Below, piece by piece: positions 12,197 through 17,947 of a DNA stretch of 17,947 nucleotides; position 1 is the first letter of the stretch, and each line of letters begins with the position of its first letter. The stretch comes from Methanobacteriota archaeon (GTDB lineage: Archaea > Thermoplasmatota > Thermoplasmata > Methanomassiliicoccales > Methanomethylophilaceae), in assembly GCA_012719315.1 (NCBI GenBank), contig JAAYAP010000003.1, positions 1-17,947 of the forward strand. Reading direction: 5' to 3'. The position numbers were made by a program, and so were the translations under genes. The notes beneath the pieces were generated by a model. The model saw only the letters and a program-made list of their open reading frames with translations, did not search any database and had not been told where the DNA came from.

Positions 12197-13333
12197 ATGC
12201 AGACGATCGGGAAGAGGATGGCAATGGCATTGGTCTCGATGATGGTTTTCTCCCTGCTCGTCGCGGCTGTCCCGTATCAGGCGGACGCCGACTCGGTGCA
12301 AACCATCAGGATCGACTTCGGAGAGGATCCGGCCGATAACGAGGCATTCCTGGACGGGATCCGCGGAGCGGGGGATGATATCGACAAGAATCTGACGGAG
12401 GGTGTGATGGCGGCACTGGTCAGCGAAGGCTTCGAGTACGTCGAAGACACGCTGTCCCTCGGTAAGGGCCATGTCTACCTGGCATACAAGCACGCGGACG
12501 ACGGTGCGGGCGAAGTAGGATTCAAGATAGGTCTGGATGCGAGATTGAAGCTGGGCTTCGAAGCGATCGCGACCTACCCGATCCACACCGTCGGCATCCC
12601 GGTGGACATAAACGATCTCGACGAGTTGTCCATGTTCATAGCCATCAGCAATCCTTCCGCATTGGGGCTTCAGAACGTGAACATCGCCGCGGGTACCGTG
12701 TACGATGTCGTCGTGGAGGCGGATGTCCTGCTCACAGCCGACATCCGCAGCGTCACGAGCACGATCGGAACCGAGGCCGGGGACGGAGTCAGCGCTTTGA
12801 GCAATATATCCGTCCGCGCCGACGGGACCTTGTCGGTGAAGATGACGCCGAAAGACGGTGGTGCACCGATCGATACACATGTCGGCATCAGATTGGACCT
12901 CGGCCTGGAAACCGGATTCGAAGGAGTGTACCAGGACTATGAGGACGCCTACGGCGAGTTGTATGTGGTCGTCAATAAACTCGGAGTGACGGCAGCTTAT
13001 TCGCTCAACGGCAGATCCACCTCGGTGGAGCCGGCCGGCACGGTCACGACGCTGATCGGGGTCAAGATACCTACCGGGGAATCCTACTATCCGACTCAGG
13101 GCCTTCTCGGCAATCTGGAATCCGATCTCCTTCAAGGTCTGGAGGAGTTCATCGGAGATGCCGACATACAGGGCTTAGCGGCCTCCGACGAAGCAGAGGA
13201 CGCCGATGAGCTGATCGCTCAGATTGAGGACGCTCTCGTGACCCGCGCTCCCGCGGAGTTCTATGCGTATTCGGCGGCGTTGATCGTCGCGGGCATCATC
13301 GGATTGGCGTACGTGATCGTGAGGAGAGGGTGA
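12197..13333 (+). CDS. Exported, C-terminally membrane-anchored protein of unknown function
   Basis: 378 residues. The N-terminus MQTIGKRMAMALVSMMVF continues into a hydrophobic stretch ending near ADADS, a convincing signal peptide. The last 25 residues form a single helix (YSAALIVAGIIGLAYVIV) followed by RRG, a stop-transfer anchor. The mature domain is acidic, has only one Cys-free stretch after another, and is rich in alternating hydrophobic/polar strands, so a beta-rich extracellular fold is likely. I recognise no family. The ATG is one base after the permease stop and is preceded by AGGAGGGAG within the permease end. This tight link suggests it is an extracytoplasmic partner of the transporter, such as an accessory subunit or substrate-binding factor. 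Confidence 0.72.
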   Translation: MQTIGKRMAMALVSMMVFSLLVAAVPYQADADSVQTIRIDFGEDPADNEAFLDGIRGAGDDIDKNLTEGVMAALVSEGFEYVEDTLSLGKGHVYLAYKHADDGAGEVGFKIGLDARLKLGFEAIATYPIHTVGIPVDINDLDELSMFIAISNPSALGLQNVNIAAGTVYDVVVEADVLLTADIRSVTSTIGTEAGDGVSALSNISVRADGTLSVKMTPKDGGAPIDTHVGIRLDLGLETGFEGVYQDYEDAYGELYVVVNKLGVTAAYSLNGRSTSVEPAGTVTTLIGVKIPTGESYYPTQGLLGNLESDLLQGLEEFIGDADIQGLAASDEAEDADELIAQIEDALVTRAPAEFYAYSAALIVAGIIGLAYVIVRRG

Positions 13334-13354
13334 TCCGGGGCGGTTGTCGGGCCT

Positions 13355-14056
13355 TCAGAACAATCTCCCGATCAGGGCGAAGGGCGGCGCGATCAACGGC
13401 TCGACGAGTCTCCGCCCGTGCCCGAGTATGAAAGCCAGGCGCAAAGGCCTCTCCGACGTCACCTCGGGGAAGAACCCGGCCACCCTTCCGGGGGCCAGAC
13501 GGGCCGCGCCGGTCACCGATGCGGCGGGGATGCCGGCGATCCCGCTGCGCATCCCGGCTTCCTGCATGCCGACTGCGGTCCGCACGGCATCTGTAGGATC
13601 ATCGGAGAAGATCAGCAGCAGCTGTTGGCCGGTCCAAGGTCTCGCAGATGGCACCAAGGGCTCCATCAATCCGCGCAGGTGCCCGTAGGCTCCGAAGGTC
13701 GTGGCGGAAAGCATGCCGTCGACGATGTCACGCACCAGCTCCATGAACGCGTCGAGACGCTCCCCGTCGATCAGGAGGACATCCGCGTCCCCGCCGGATC
13801 GTCGAGCGGTATGCTCCGAGAGCTCGGCGAACTCGTCGGATGTGACCATCCTGCCGTCCAACCAACCCTTCCTGCCGCCTTCTTCGAACCCGATCGCGCC
13901 CTTCGGGCAGATCGAGATGCAGTGCGAGCATCCCAGGCATCCGGTGTTCTGCTCCACCGCCTTCTTCTCGATCACTTCCAGATTGCCGGTCGGACATACC
14001 CGGACGCATCGGCCGCAACCCACGCATCCGTCCGCATCGATCCTCAGATGGCCCAT
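13355..14056 (-). CDS. 2[4Fe-4S] ferredoxin fused to a divergent nitroreductase-like domain
   Basis: 233 residues. Residues 1-55 carry two complete cluster motifs, C11xxC14xxC17xxxC21P and C40xxC43xxC46xxxC50P. The rest resembles the ferredoxin-nitroreductase fusions of anaerobes. RRS at 85-87 sits where the FMN-binding RRSxR normally is but continues GGDADV. VPSARPWTGQQLLLIF (135-150) sits where APSxxNxQPW is expected. GMQEAGMRSGIAGIPAASV and a final LAFILGHG match the dimer and C-terminal regions. FMN binding is doubtful because the second Arg and the Asn are absent. It is divergent from methanogenesis marker 8 and may pass electrons in that context. The ATG at 14056 lies 27 nt after a TATA box. 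Confidence 0.75.
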   Translation of the reverse strand: MGHLRIDADGCVGCGRCVRVCPTGNLEVIEKKAVEQNTGCLGCSHCISICPKGAIGFEEGGRKGWLDGRMVTSDEFAELSEHTARRSGGDADVLLIDGERLDAFMELVRDIVDGMLSATTFGAYGHLRGLMEPLVPSARPWTGQQLLLIFSDDPTDAVRTAVGMQEAGMRSGIAGIPAASVTGAARLAPGRVAGFFPEVTSERPLRLAFILGHGRRLVEPLIAPPFALIGRLF

Positions 14057-14078
14057 CGTCGGAGCATCCCCGTCTCCC

Positions 14079-14086
14079 CTATTAAA
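14079..14086 (-). promoter_or_regulatory. TATA box of the ferredoxin/nitroreductase-like gene
   Basis: The minus strand reads TTTAATAG, centred about 27 nt before the ATG at 14056, consistent with a leaderless transcript. Confidence 0.55.
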
Positions 14087-14201
14087 CCGATGCTTCTGCG
14101 CATCATCGGCGGATCGGCCGTCTTGTGCACGTCCGCGATCACTCTTGCGTGCGCGGAGCCAAACTTTTTCAAACACCATGCGGATGGCCGATGCGGGGAT
14201 C

Positions 14202-15020
14202 ATGAGCAAGCACGTCATGGAAGCACTGGGGATGTCCAGGGTCACGATCGAAGAGGGCGAGGTGGTGGAGGTCACCGAACCCAGGGTCAAGTACTGCCCT
14301 CTTTTCAAGAAATACCAGAACATCGAGACGATCGACATGGAAACGGTCAGGGAGAACATGGGATTCCGCATCCGGGATTTCGGCATGTGCACGGATCGTC
14401 GCGAGACGCGCATGGATTCGTTCCTGAGCTTCGGCATCTCCGAGTTGTTGAGCATGGCCTGCAGGGACGGCATACTGGATGCGGCCGTGATCGCCGCAGA
14501 CGGATGCGGCACGGCGATCCTCGAGGATCCCTGCACGATCCAAGGCATGGGCGGGAGGATCTCCGCGATAATAGAGACCTCTCCGTCATCCAAGGTCATC
14601 GGGGATCTGGGCGTCGAAAGGGTCCTGGATCCGGAGACCGCCGCCATCGATCAGCGGGCCGGCGCCGAGAAGGCGTCGCAGATGGGGTACTCCCGCTTCG
14701 GAGTCACCACGGCGTCCGCGGAGGATGCCCGGTTCCTGCGCGGCAGATTCGGGGACAGGGTTATGATCCTCGGCGTCCACACGACGGGGATCGCGAGAGA
14801 GCAGGCGGAGATGTTCTTCGACAACGCGGATATAATCACCTCTTGCGCGTCCAGATGGGTGCGCGAGTTAGCCGAGACGAGGGCTTTGCTCCAAGCCGGC
14901 ACCAAAGTGCCCGTGTACGCGATCAGCGAAGCCGGAGTCGATCTGATGATGGCCAGGCTGAAGGAGTTGGGGCGGGAGCCCGATAAGGGTCTGACCGACA
15001 GCCCCTACCCGCTTCTATGA
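14202..15020 (+). CDS. Methanogenesis marker protein 8 (DUF2099)
   Basis: About 272 residues from MSKHVMEALGMSRVTI, which matches how family members begin. Following segments KYCPLFKKYQ, FRIRDFGMCT, MDSFLSFGISELLSMA, GMGGRISAIIETSP and VLDPETAAIDQ are typical of this methanogen-restricted family (TIGR03275). Its biochemical role is not established. It co-occurs with methyl-coenzyme M reductase, so a part in its maturation or cofactor supply is plausible. Upstream in-frame ATGs at 14178 and 14184 would add six to eight residues. The 14057-14201 spacer contains the divergent promoter of the ferredoxin gene and only a weak ACTTTTTC element for this gene. Its presence is the best evidence that the organism is a methanogen. 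Confidence 0.9.
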   Translation: MSKHVMEALGMSRVTIEEGEVVEVTEPRVKYCPLFKKYQNIETIDMETVRENMGFRIRDFGMCTDRRETRMDSFLSFGISELLSMACRDGILDAAVIAADGCGTAILEDPCTIQGMGGRISAIIETSPSSKVIGDLGVERVLDPETAAIDQRAGAEKASQMGYSRFGVTTASAEDARFLRGRFGDRVMILGVHTTGIAREQAEMFFDNADIITSCASRWVRELAETRALLQAGTKVPVYAISEAGVDLMMARLKELGREPDKGLTDSPYPLL

Positions 15021-15039
15021 TCCCGTGTCTGGGGATCAT
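15017..15039. terminator. Hairpin spanning both stop codons of convergent genes
   Basis: ATGATCCC, loop GTGTCTG, GGGATCAT makes an eight-pair perfect stem. It contains the TGA of marker 8 (15018-15020) and the TGA of larC (15036-15038, minus strand). It would form in both transcripts and is a plausible shared 3' end or processing signal. Neither strand has a following U-run. Confidence 0.5.
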
Positions 15040-16205
15040 CGGCGCAACAGGTCCCGGAGTTCTCTGACCGACAGCCCGCATTCTCCGGAGATCCGCTCCA
15101 GATCATCGAATTCGGGCTTCTCCTTGACGATGCCGAATCCTTCCGAGGTCTTGATGCGGACCGCGCCGTAGGGAGTGTCCTCGATCCTGGAGGAGGAGGT
15201 CATCTCATGCCTTCTGCCTTCGAACACCCTCAATCCCGTCGTGGAGGTCCCCTTCAGGATGATGCCCGACAGCCGATCCGCATCCTCGTGGCGGCAGATG
15301 CAGGCGAGCATCGAACCCAACCTCCCCTTCTTCATGACGATGGGGGCGGTGTAGGCATCCAGGGCTCCGCCCGCAAGCAGCGATCCCATGACGGACGCGA
15401 TGTCCTCCGGGCACATGTCGTCGATGTTGCAGACGATCTCGCAGATCTCCGGCATCGGCCGGGCCTCGTGCCCGAGGTACGCCCTCAAGATATTGGCGAT
15501 GGGGAAATCCTTCCGACCCGCCCCATAGCCGACCCTGTCGAAAGTCATTGCAGGCAGGTGTTCGAACCGATCCGCGAAATGCTTCAGGAGGGCAGCGCCC
15601 GTGGGCGTGCAGAACTCTCCCTCGATGTTCCCGGCGTAAACCGGGACATCTTTCAATATCGATACGGTGGCGGGGGCTGGCACGGGCAACACGCCGTGAG
15701 CGCAGCTCACGTGTCCGGTGCCGAGACGCACGGGCGACGACACGACCGTGTCCGGATCCAAGAGCTCCATGAGCCTGCATACGCAGACTATGTCCGCAAC
15801 GGCATCGAGCATGCCCACCTCGTGCATGTGGATCTGAGCCACATCCTTCCCGTGGACTCGGGATTCAGCCTCTGCGATGAGGCGGTAAACGGCCATGGCA
15901 TCATCCTTGACGCGGTCGGATACGCTCAGGGAGCCGATCGACCGTTCCACATCCGACATGCGCCTGCCGTGTCCGTCATCATGATGCCGGTGATCGGATT
16001 CCTCCTCTCCATGCACTTCGACGACGATCCCGGCGCAGCGGATACCCAGCTTCTCCCGGTATCCGAGCGATACGACGGTATCCTCCAAGCCGATCCCGTT
16101 CATCTCCTCGATGAATCCCGACGGATCGGGAAGGAGATCGACCAGGGCGCCGGCCAACATGTCTCCCGAGGCTCCGGCGGAGCATTCCAGGTAGAGCGTC
16201 CTCAT
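15036..16205 (-). CDS. larC: Nickel-pincer cofactor cyclometallase LarC (fused LarC1-LarC2)
   Basis: 389 residues, full length. The N-terminal half starts MRTLYLECSAGASGDMLAGA and has IHMHEVGMLDAVADIV, SPVRLGTGHV and FCTPTGAALL. The C-terminal half has VCNIDDMCPEDIASVMG, MKKGRLGSM and TSTTGLRVFEGRRHEM. LarC inserts nickel into the pyridinium dithiocarboxylate made by LarB and LarE, in a CTP-dependent step. Between about residues 65 and 80 is a His-rich stretch (HGEEESDHRHHDDGHG), a likely nickel-binding loop. In some lactobacilli the two halves need a ribosomal frameshift, but here the frame is continuous. The ATG overlaps the larB stop by 4 bp (ATGA). larE and larA are not in the window. Confidence 0.94.
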   Translation of the reverse strand: MRTLYLECSAGASGDMLAGALVDLLPDPSGFIEEMNGIGLEDTVVSLGYREKLGIRCAGIVVEVHGEEESDHRHHDDGHGRRMSDVERSIGSLSVSDRVKDDAMAVYRLIAEAESRVHGKDVAQIHMHEVGMLDAVADIVCVCRLMELLDPDTVVSSPVRLGTGHVSCAHGVLPVPAPATVSILKDVPVYAGNIEGEFCTPTGAALLKHFADRFEHLPAMTFDRVGYGAGRKDFPIANILRAYLGHEARPMPEICEIVCNIDDMCPEDIASVMGSLLAGGALDAYTAPIVMKKGRLGSMLACICRHEDADRLSGIILKGTSTTGLRVFEGRRHEMTSSSRIEDTPYGAVRIKTSEGFGIVKEKPEFDDLERISGECGLSVRELRDLLRR

Positions 16206-16951
16206 CGGGGCTCACCCGCGTGGTTGATCATACCGGCGATGTAGCCTGCTCCGAAGCCGTTGTCGATGTTGACCACGCTGATCCCGTTGGCGCAGGAGTT
16301 CAACATGGTCAACAATGCGGAGAGCCCTTCGAACGAGGCGCCGTATCCGACCGAGGTCGGCACGGCGATGACAGGCACGGCCACCAGGCCGCCGATGACG
16401 CTCGCCAAAGCCCCCTCCATGCCGGCGACCGCGATGACCACCTCGGCTCCCATGATCGTGTCGAGGTTCGCAAGCAGCCGGTGCAGGCCCGCGACACCGG
16501 CATCGTAAACCCGTTCGACCCGGTTGCCGAGCGCCTCCGCCGATAAAGCGGCCTCCTCGGCCACACGGGCATCGGACGTGCCTCCCGAGACCACGGCGAT
16601 GTATCCGTTCCCCGAGGGCGCGGGCGGATGTCCGACGATGCACACTCCTGCGGTCTCATGGTACTCCGCATCCTGCAGCTCGTCCATGATCCTCAGCGCA
16701 TGCTCGCGATCCAATCTGGTGATCAGGATGCAGGCCGTATCCTTGCGCAGGGCTTCGATGATGCCGAGGATCTGCTCGCAGGTCTTGCCCTCTCCGTAGA
16801 TGATCTCGGCAACACCCTGCCTGAGGACGCGATGATGGTCCACCTTGGCGTAACCGAGGTCCTCGAAAGGCTCCTTCCGGATCATGATGGCCGCTTCTTC
16901 GGGAGCGATCGTCCCATCACGCACATCGTTCATTATTTTGATGAGGTCCAT
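16202..16951 (-). CDS. larB: Pyridinium-3,5-biscarboxylic acid mononucleotide synthase LarB
   Basis: A 249-residue LarB of normal length. The C-terminal half is the PurE-like domain, with VVSGGTSDARVAEEAALSAE (120-139), VVIAVAGMEGALASVIGGLV and VPTSVGYGASFEGLSALLTM. The conserved Cys220 in LNSCANG is the residue that, in characterised LarB, attacks the pyridine ring. The enzyme carboxylates and hydrolyses nicotinic acid adenine dinucleotide, the first step of nickel-pincer nucleotide synthesis. The ATG at 16951 (MDLIKIMNDVRDG) fits homologues and follows GGCAGGGTAAA. Longer upstream reading is not conserved-looking and would overlap the divergent gene. It forms a two-gene operon with larC. 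Confidence 0.94.
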   Translation of the reverse strand: MDLIKIMNDVRDGTIAPEEAAIMIRKEPFEDLGYAKVDHHRVLRQGVAEIIYGEGKTCEQILGIIEALRKDTACILITRLDREHALRIMDELQDAEYHETAGVCIVGHPPAPSGNGYIAVVSGGTSDARVAEEAALSAEALGNRVERVYDAGVAGLHRLLANLDTIMGAEVVIAVAGMEGALASVIGGLVAVPVIAVPTSVGYGASFEGLSALLTMLNSCANGISVVNIDNGFGAGYIAGMINHAGEPR

Positions 16952-17000
16952 TTTACCCTGCCTAGGTATGCGCTTCCTATCCACGCAATGGGGCTTCTCG

Positions 17001-17008
17001 GATAAAGT
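17001..17008 (-). promoter_or_regulatory. Possible TATA box of larBC
   Basis: The minus strand reads ACTTTATC about 50 nt before the larB ATG, allowing a leader of roughly 25-28 nt that contains the ribosome-binding site. It is a fair but not perfect TATA match. The larB-DUF5654 spacer (16952-17144) otherwise holds only short GC palindromes such as GCGGATCCGC at 17071-17080. Confidence 0.4.
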
Positions 17009-17107
17009 CGTTTCAATCCGGTGATGCGGAGATGCGCGATCCGTCTGAGGGCGAGCGGATGCGTCTCTCAGCGGATCCGCAGCCGTCTGCCCGGCAGATT
17101 CGGAAAA

Positions 17108-17115
17108 CTTAATAC
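17108..17115 (+). promoter_or_regulatory. Possible TATA box of the DUF5654 gene
   Basis: CTTAATAC lies about 33 nt before the ATG at 17145, predicting a leader of about 8 nt or a nearly leaderless mRNA. Confidence 0.4.
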
Positions 17116-17144
17116 GGCCAGATTCGGATTCGAGACAGGATATC

Positions 17145-17399
17145 ATGTCTGACGTGAAATTTAAAGTACAGTTGTTGGAGGCGATGTCGTCCCTGATCAT
17201 CGCAGCGTTCGGTCTGGTTGCGGCACTCGCATGGAACGGGGCGATCAAGGCGATGATCGAGACGGTCTTCAAAGCGGAGGACGACCTGCTCGGCATGGTG
17301 GTCTACGCTTTGGTGGTGACGGTCCTCGCCGTCGCCATGACGATGCTGATCACCAGGGCCGTCAAGAAGGCCAAGCAGGCGGCAGAAGACTCCGATTGA
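17145..17399 (+). CDS. Small two-helix membrane protein, DUF5654 family
   Basis: 84 residues, MSDVKFKVQLLEAMSS, then a hydrophobic helix (about 17-36, LIIAAFGLVAALAWNGAIKA), a short acidic loop (KAEDDLLG), a second helix (about 49-70) and a basic tail ending in KKAKQAAEDSD. The AAFGLVAALAWN segment and overall size match the DUF5654 family found in archaea and some bacteria. The function is unknown. It is a single gene, divergent from larBC and convergent with the permease fragment at the right edge. I see no evidence of a partner in the window. Confidence 0.75.
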   Translation: MSDVKFKVQLLEAMSSLIIAAFGLVAALAWNGAIKAMIETVFKAEDDLLGMVVYALVVTVLAVAMTMLITRAVKKAKQAAEDSD

Positions 17400-17444
17400 A
17401 CGCCGGTCCGCTTCGTCAAACGATTTAAACCATTTCCTTCATCC

Positions 17445-17525
17445 GTCTCCGGGATGCATCCCCGGCGGAGACCTCCGCGAAGTTCATCGCGGAGTAAGGA
17501 GGTTGGTCCGGGACGGTCGTCCCGG
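17445..17525 (+). ncRNA. Three tandem hairpins in a convergent spacer: candidate small RNA or terminator block
   Basis: Hairpin 1 (17445-17472) pairs GTCTCCG with CGGAGAC around an inner palindrome GGGATGCATCCC. Hairpin 2 (17473-17494) is CTCCGCGA, loop AGTTCA, TCGCGGAG, eight perfect pairs. Hairpin 3 (17508-17525) is CCGGGAC, loop GGTC, GTCCCGG. Between 2 and 3 is TAAGGAGGTTGG, which resembles a ribosome-binding site. A TTTAAA element at 17424-17429 lies about 20-25 nt before hairpin 1, as a TATA box would. A structured RNA transcribed from this element is possible. Terminators or repeats between convergent genes are the simpler reading. Confidence 0.35.
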
Positions 17526-17534
17526 CAGGTGTTC

Positions 17535-17947
17535 TCAGAATTCCTTCCGGATGAACTTCAACCAGGCCGCGGTCAAAGCCACTCCGCCCCATCCGACCAG
17601 CACCAGGCTCTCGCGCCAGACAAGGGGGGACTCCAACGGGGTCAGGAAGCCCATCATGTTGGAGGCGACCATCCTCTGGATGAACTCGATGCCGAAGTAT
17701 ATGCTGGGGTCGTTGGCTTCTACCAGATATTCCAGGATCATCTGCAGCTGGTACACCATCATCTCGATGTTCTCATTGTACATGCTCACGTACTCGGGTA
17801 TGCCCGTGAGCATGCTGTTGCCGGCCGTGTCCAGCATGTACCAGGTATTGCCACCGATCATCATGGTGATGATCGGTATGACGATGGCCATGACCAGGAT
17901 GGACATGATGGTGCAGACGCTGCCTCTGTTGAACATCGTGCTGATCA
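17535..17947 (-). CDS. Membrane protein, probable ABC-2 permease, C-terminal part (truncated by window edge)
   Basis: The minus-strand frame is open from the window edge to a TGA at 17537-17535, giving 137 visible codons. The internal ATG at 17936 is probably not the start because the frame continues upstream. Visible features are a hydrophobic helix (VCTIMSILVMAIVIPIITMM), an extracytoplasmic loop of about 75 residues rich in Met, Tyr and acidic residues, and a last helix (about SLVLVGWGGVALTAAWLKF) ending in IRKEF. A final helix followed by a short basic tail is how many ABC-2 permeases end. The family call is an inference, since the conserved centre lies outside the window. No ATPase gene follows it on the left. 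Confidence 0.5.
   Translation of the reverse strand, partial: ISTMFNRGSVCTIMSILVMAIVIPIITMMIGGNTWYMLDTAGNSMLTGIPEYVSMYNENIEMMVYQLQMILEYLVEANDPSIYFGIEFIQRMVASNMMGFLTPLESPLVWRESLVLVGWGGVALTAAWLKFIRKEF

Noticed and set aside
15036..16205. Programmed frameshift between LarC1 and LarC2, as known in some bacteria.
   Set aside because: The two halves are continuous in a single frame, with no stop or slippery run needed.
17021..17048. Possible C/D box guide RNA, with GTGATGC followed by CTGA.
   Set aside because: The C box has a mismatch and no second CTGA box lies at a suitable distance, so the pattern is not sufficient.
17451..17947. Plus-strand open frame starting at the ATG in the hairpin block.
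   Set aside because: It runs antisense through the membrane-protein gene and has His/Asp/Gln-rich shadow composition. No ribosome-binding site precedes it.
1..17947. Mobile elements, CRISPR arrays, integrase sites or rRNA.
   Set aside because: I found no transposase or integrase motifs, no regularly spaced repeats and no rRNA signatures on either strand by eye.

Overview
The window looks like a piece of a methanogenic archaeal chromosome with about 60% G+C. I infer a Thermoplasmatota methanogen of the Methanomassiliicoccales type, but the sequence does not prove the lineage. The archaeal evidence is Nop5/aNop56, archaeal-type RtcA and riboflavin reductase, and TATA boxes 25-30 nt ahead of tRNAs and of several apparently leaderless genes. 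The methanogen evidence is methanogenesis marker protein 8 (DUF2099). All 20 stop codons I can place are TGA, with no TAA or TAG. I see no mobile element, CRISPR array or rRNA.

Region 1 (1-3876, minus strand) is a tightly packed, mostly overlapping operon: rtcA (RNA 3'-phosphate cyclase), a riboflavin-pathway reductase, mtnA, a class II aldolase, and nop5, which runs off the left edge. MtnA plus the aldolase fit salvage of 5'-deoxyadenosine or methylthioadenosine to dihydroxyacetone phosphate. RtcA and Nop5 are RNA-processing proteins.

Region 2 (3920-5868) holds tRNA-Gly(CCC) and tRNA-Val(UAC), which are divergent, then an fprA-rubredoxin oxygen/NO-defence operon, then tRNA-Val(CAC). The two valine tRNAs are near-identical inverted copies flanking the operon.

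Region 3 (5888-9669) is the most unusual part. An aldehyde-dehydrogenase-fold protein has lost its catalytic Cys, oxyanion Asn and cofactor Glu. It converges, with 2 bp between stops, on a three-gene operon. That operon encodes a zinc-ribbon archaeal protein, a protein with two ACT-like domains, and a homologue of the radical-SAM activase family that lacks all three cluster cysteines and the GGE motif. Both apparent pseudoenzymes keep near full length and intact frames.

Region 4 (9694-13333) has tRNA-Leu(UAA), a Fluc/CrcB fluoride channel, and a three-gene ABC export operon (ATPase, permease, membrane-anchored exported protein). The operon promoter has its TATA box inside a small dyad.

Region 5 (13355-16951) has a 2[4Fe-4S] ferredoxin/nitroreductase-like protein divergent from methanogenesis marker 8, then larB-larC of nickel-pincer cofactor synthesis on the minus strand. 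Region 6 (17108-17947) has a DUF5654 membrane protein, a run of three strong hairpins that may be a small RNA or terminator block, and the C-terminal part of a membrane protein that is probably an ABC-2 permease. No gene-free stretch exceeds 300 bases.
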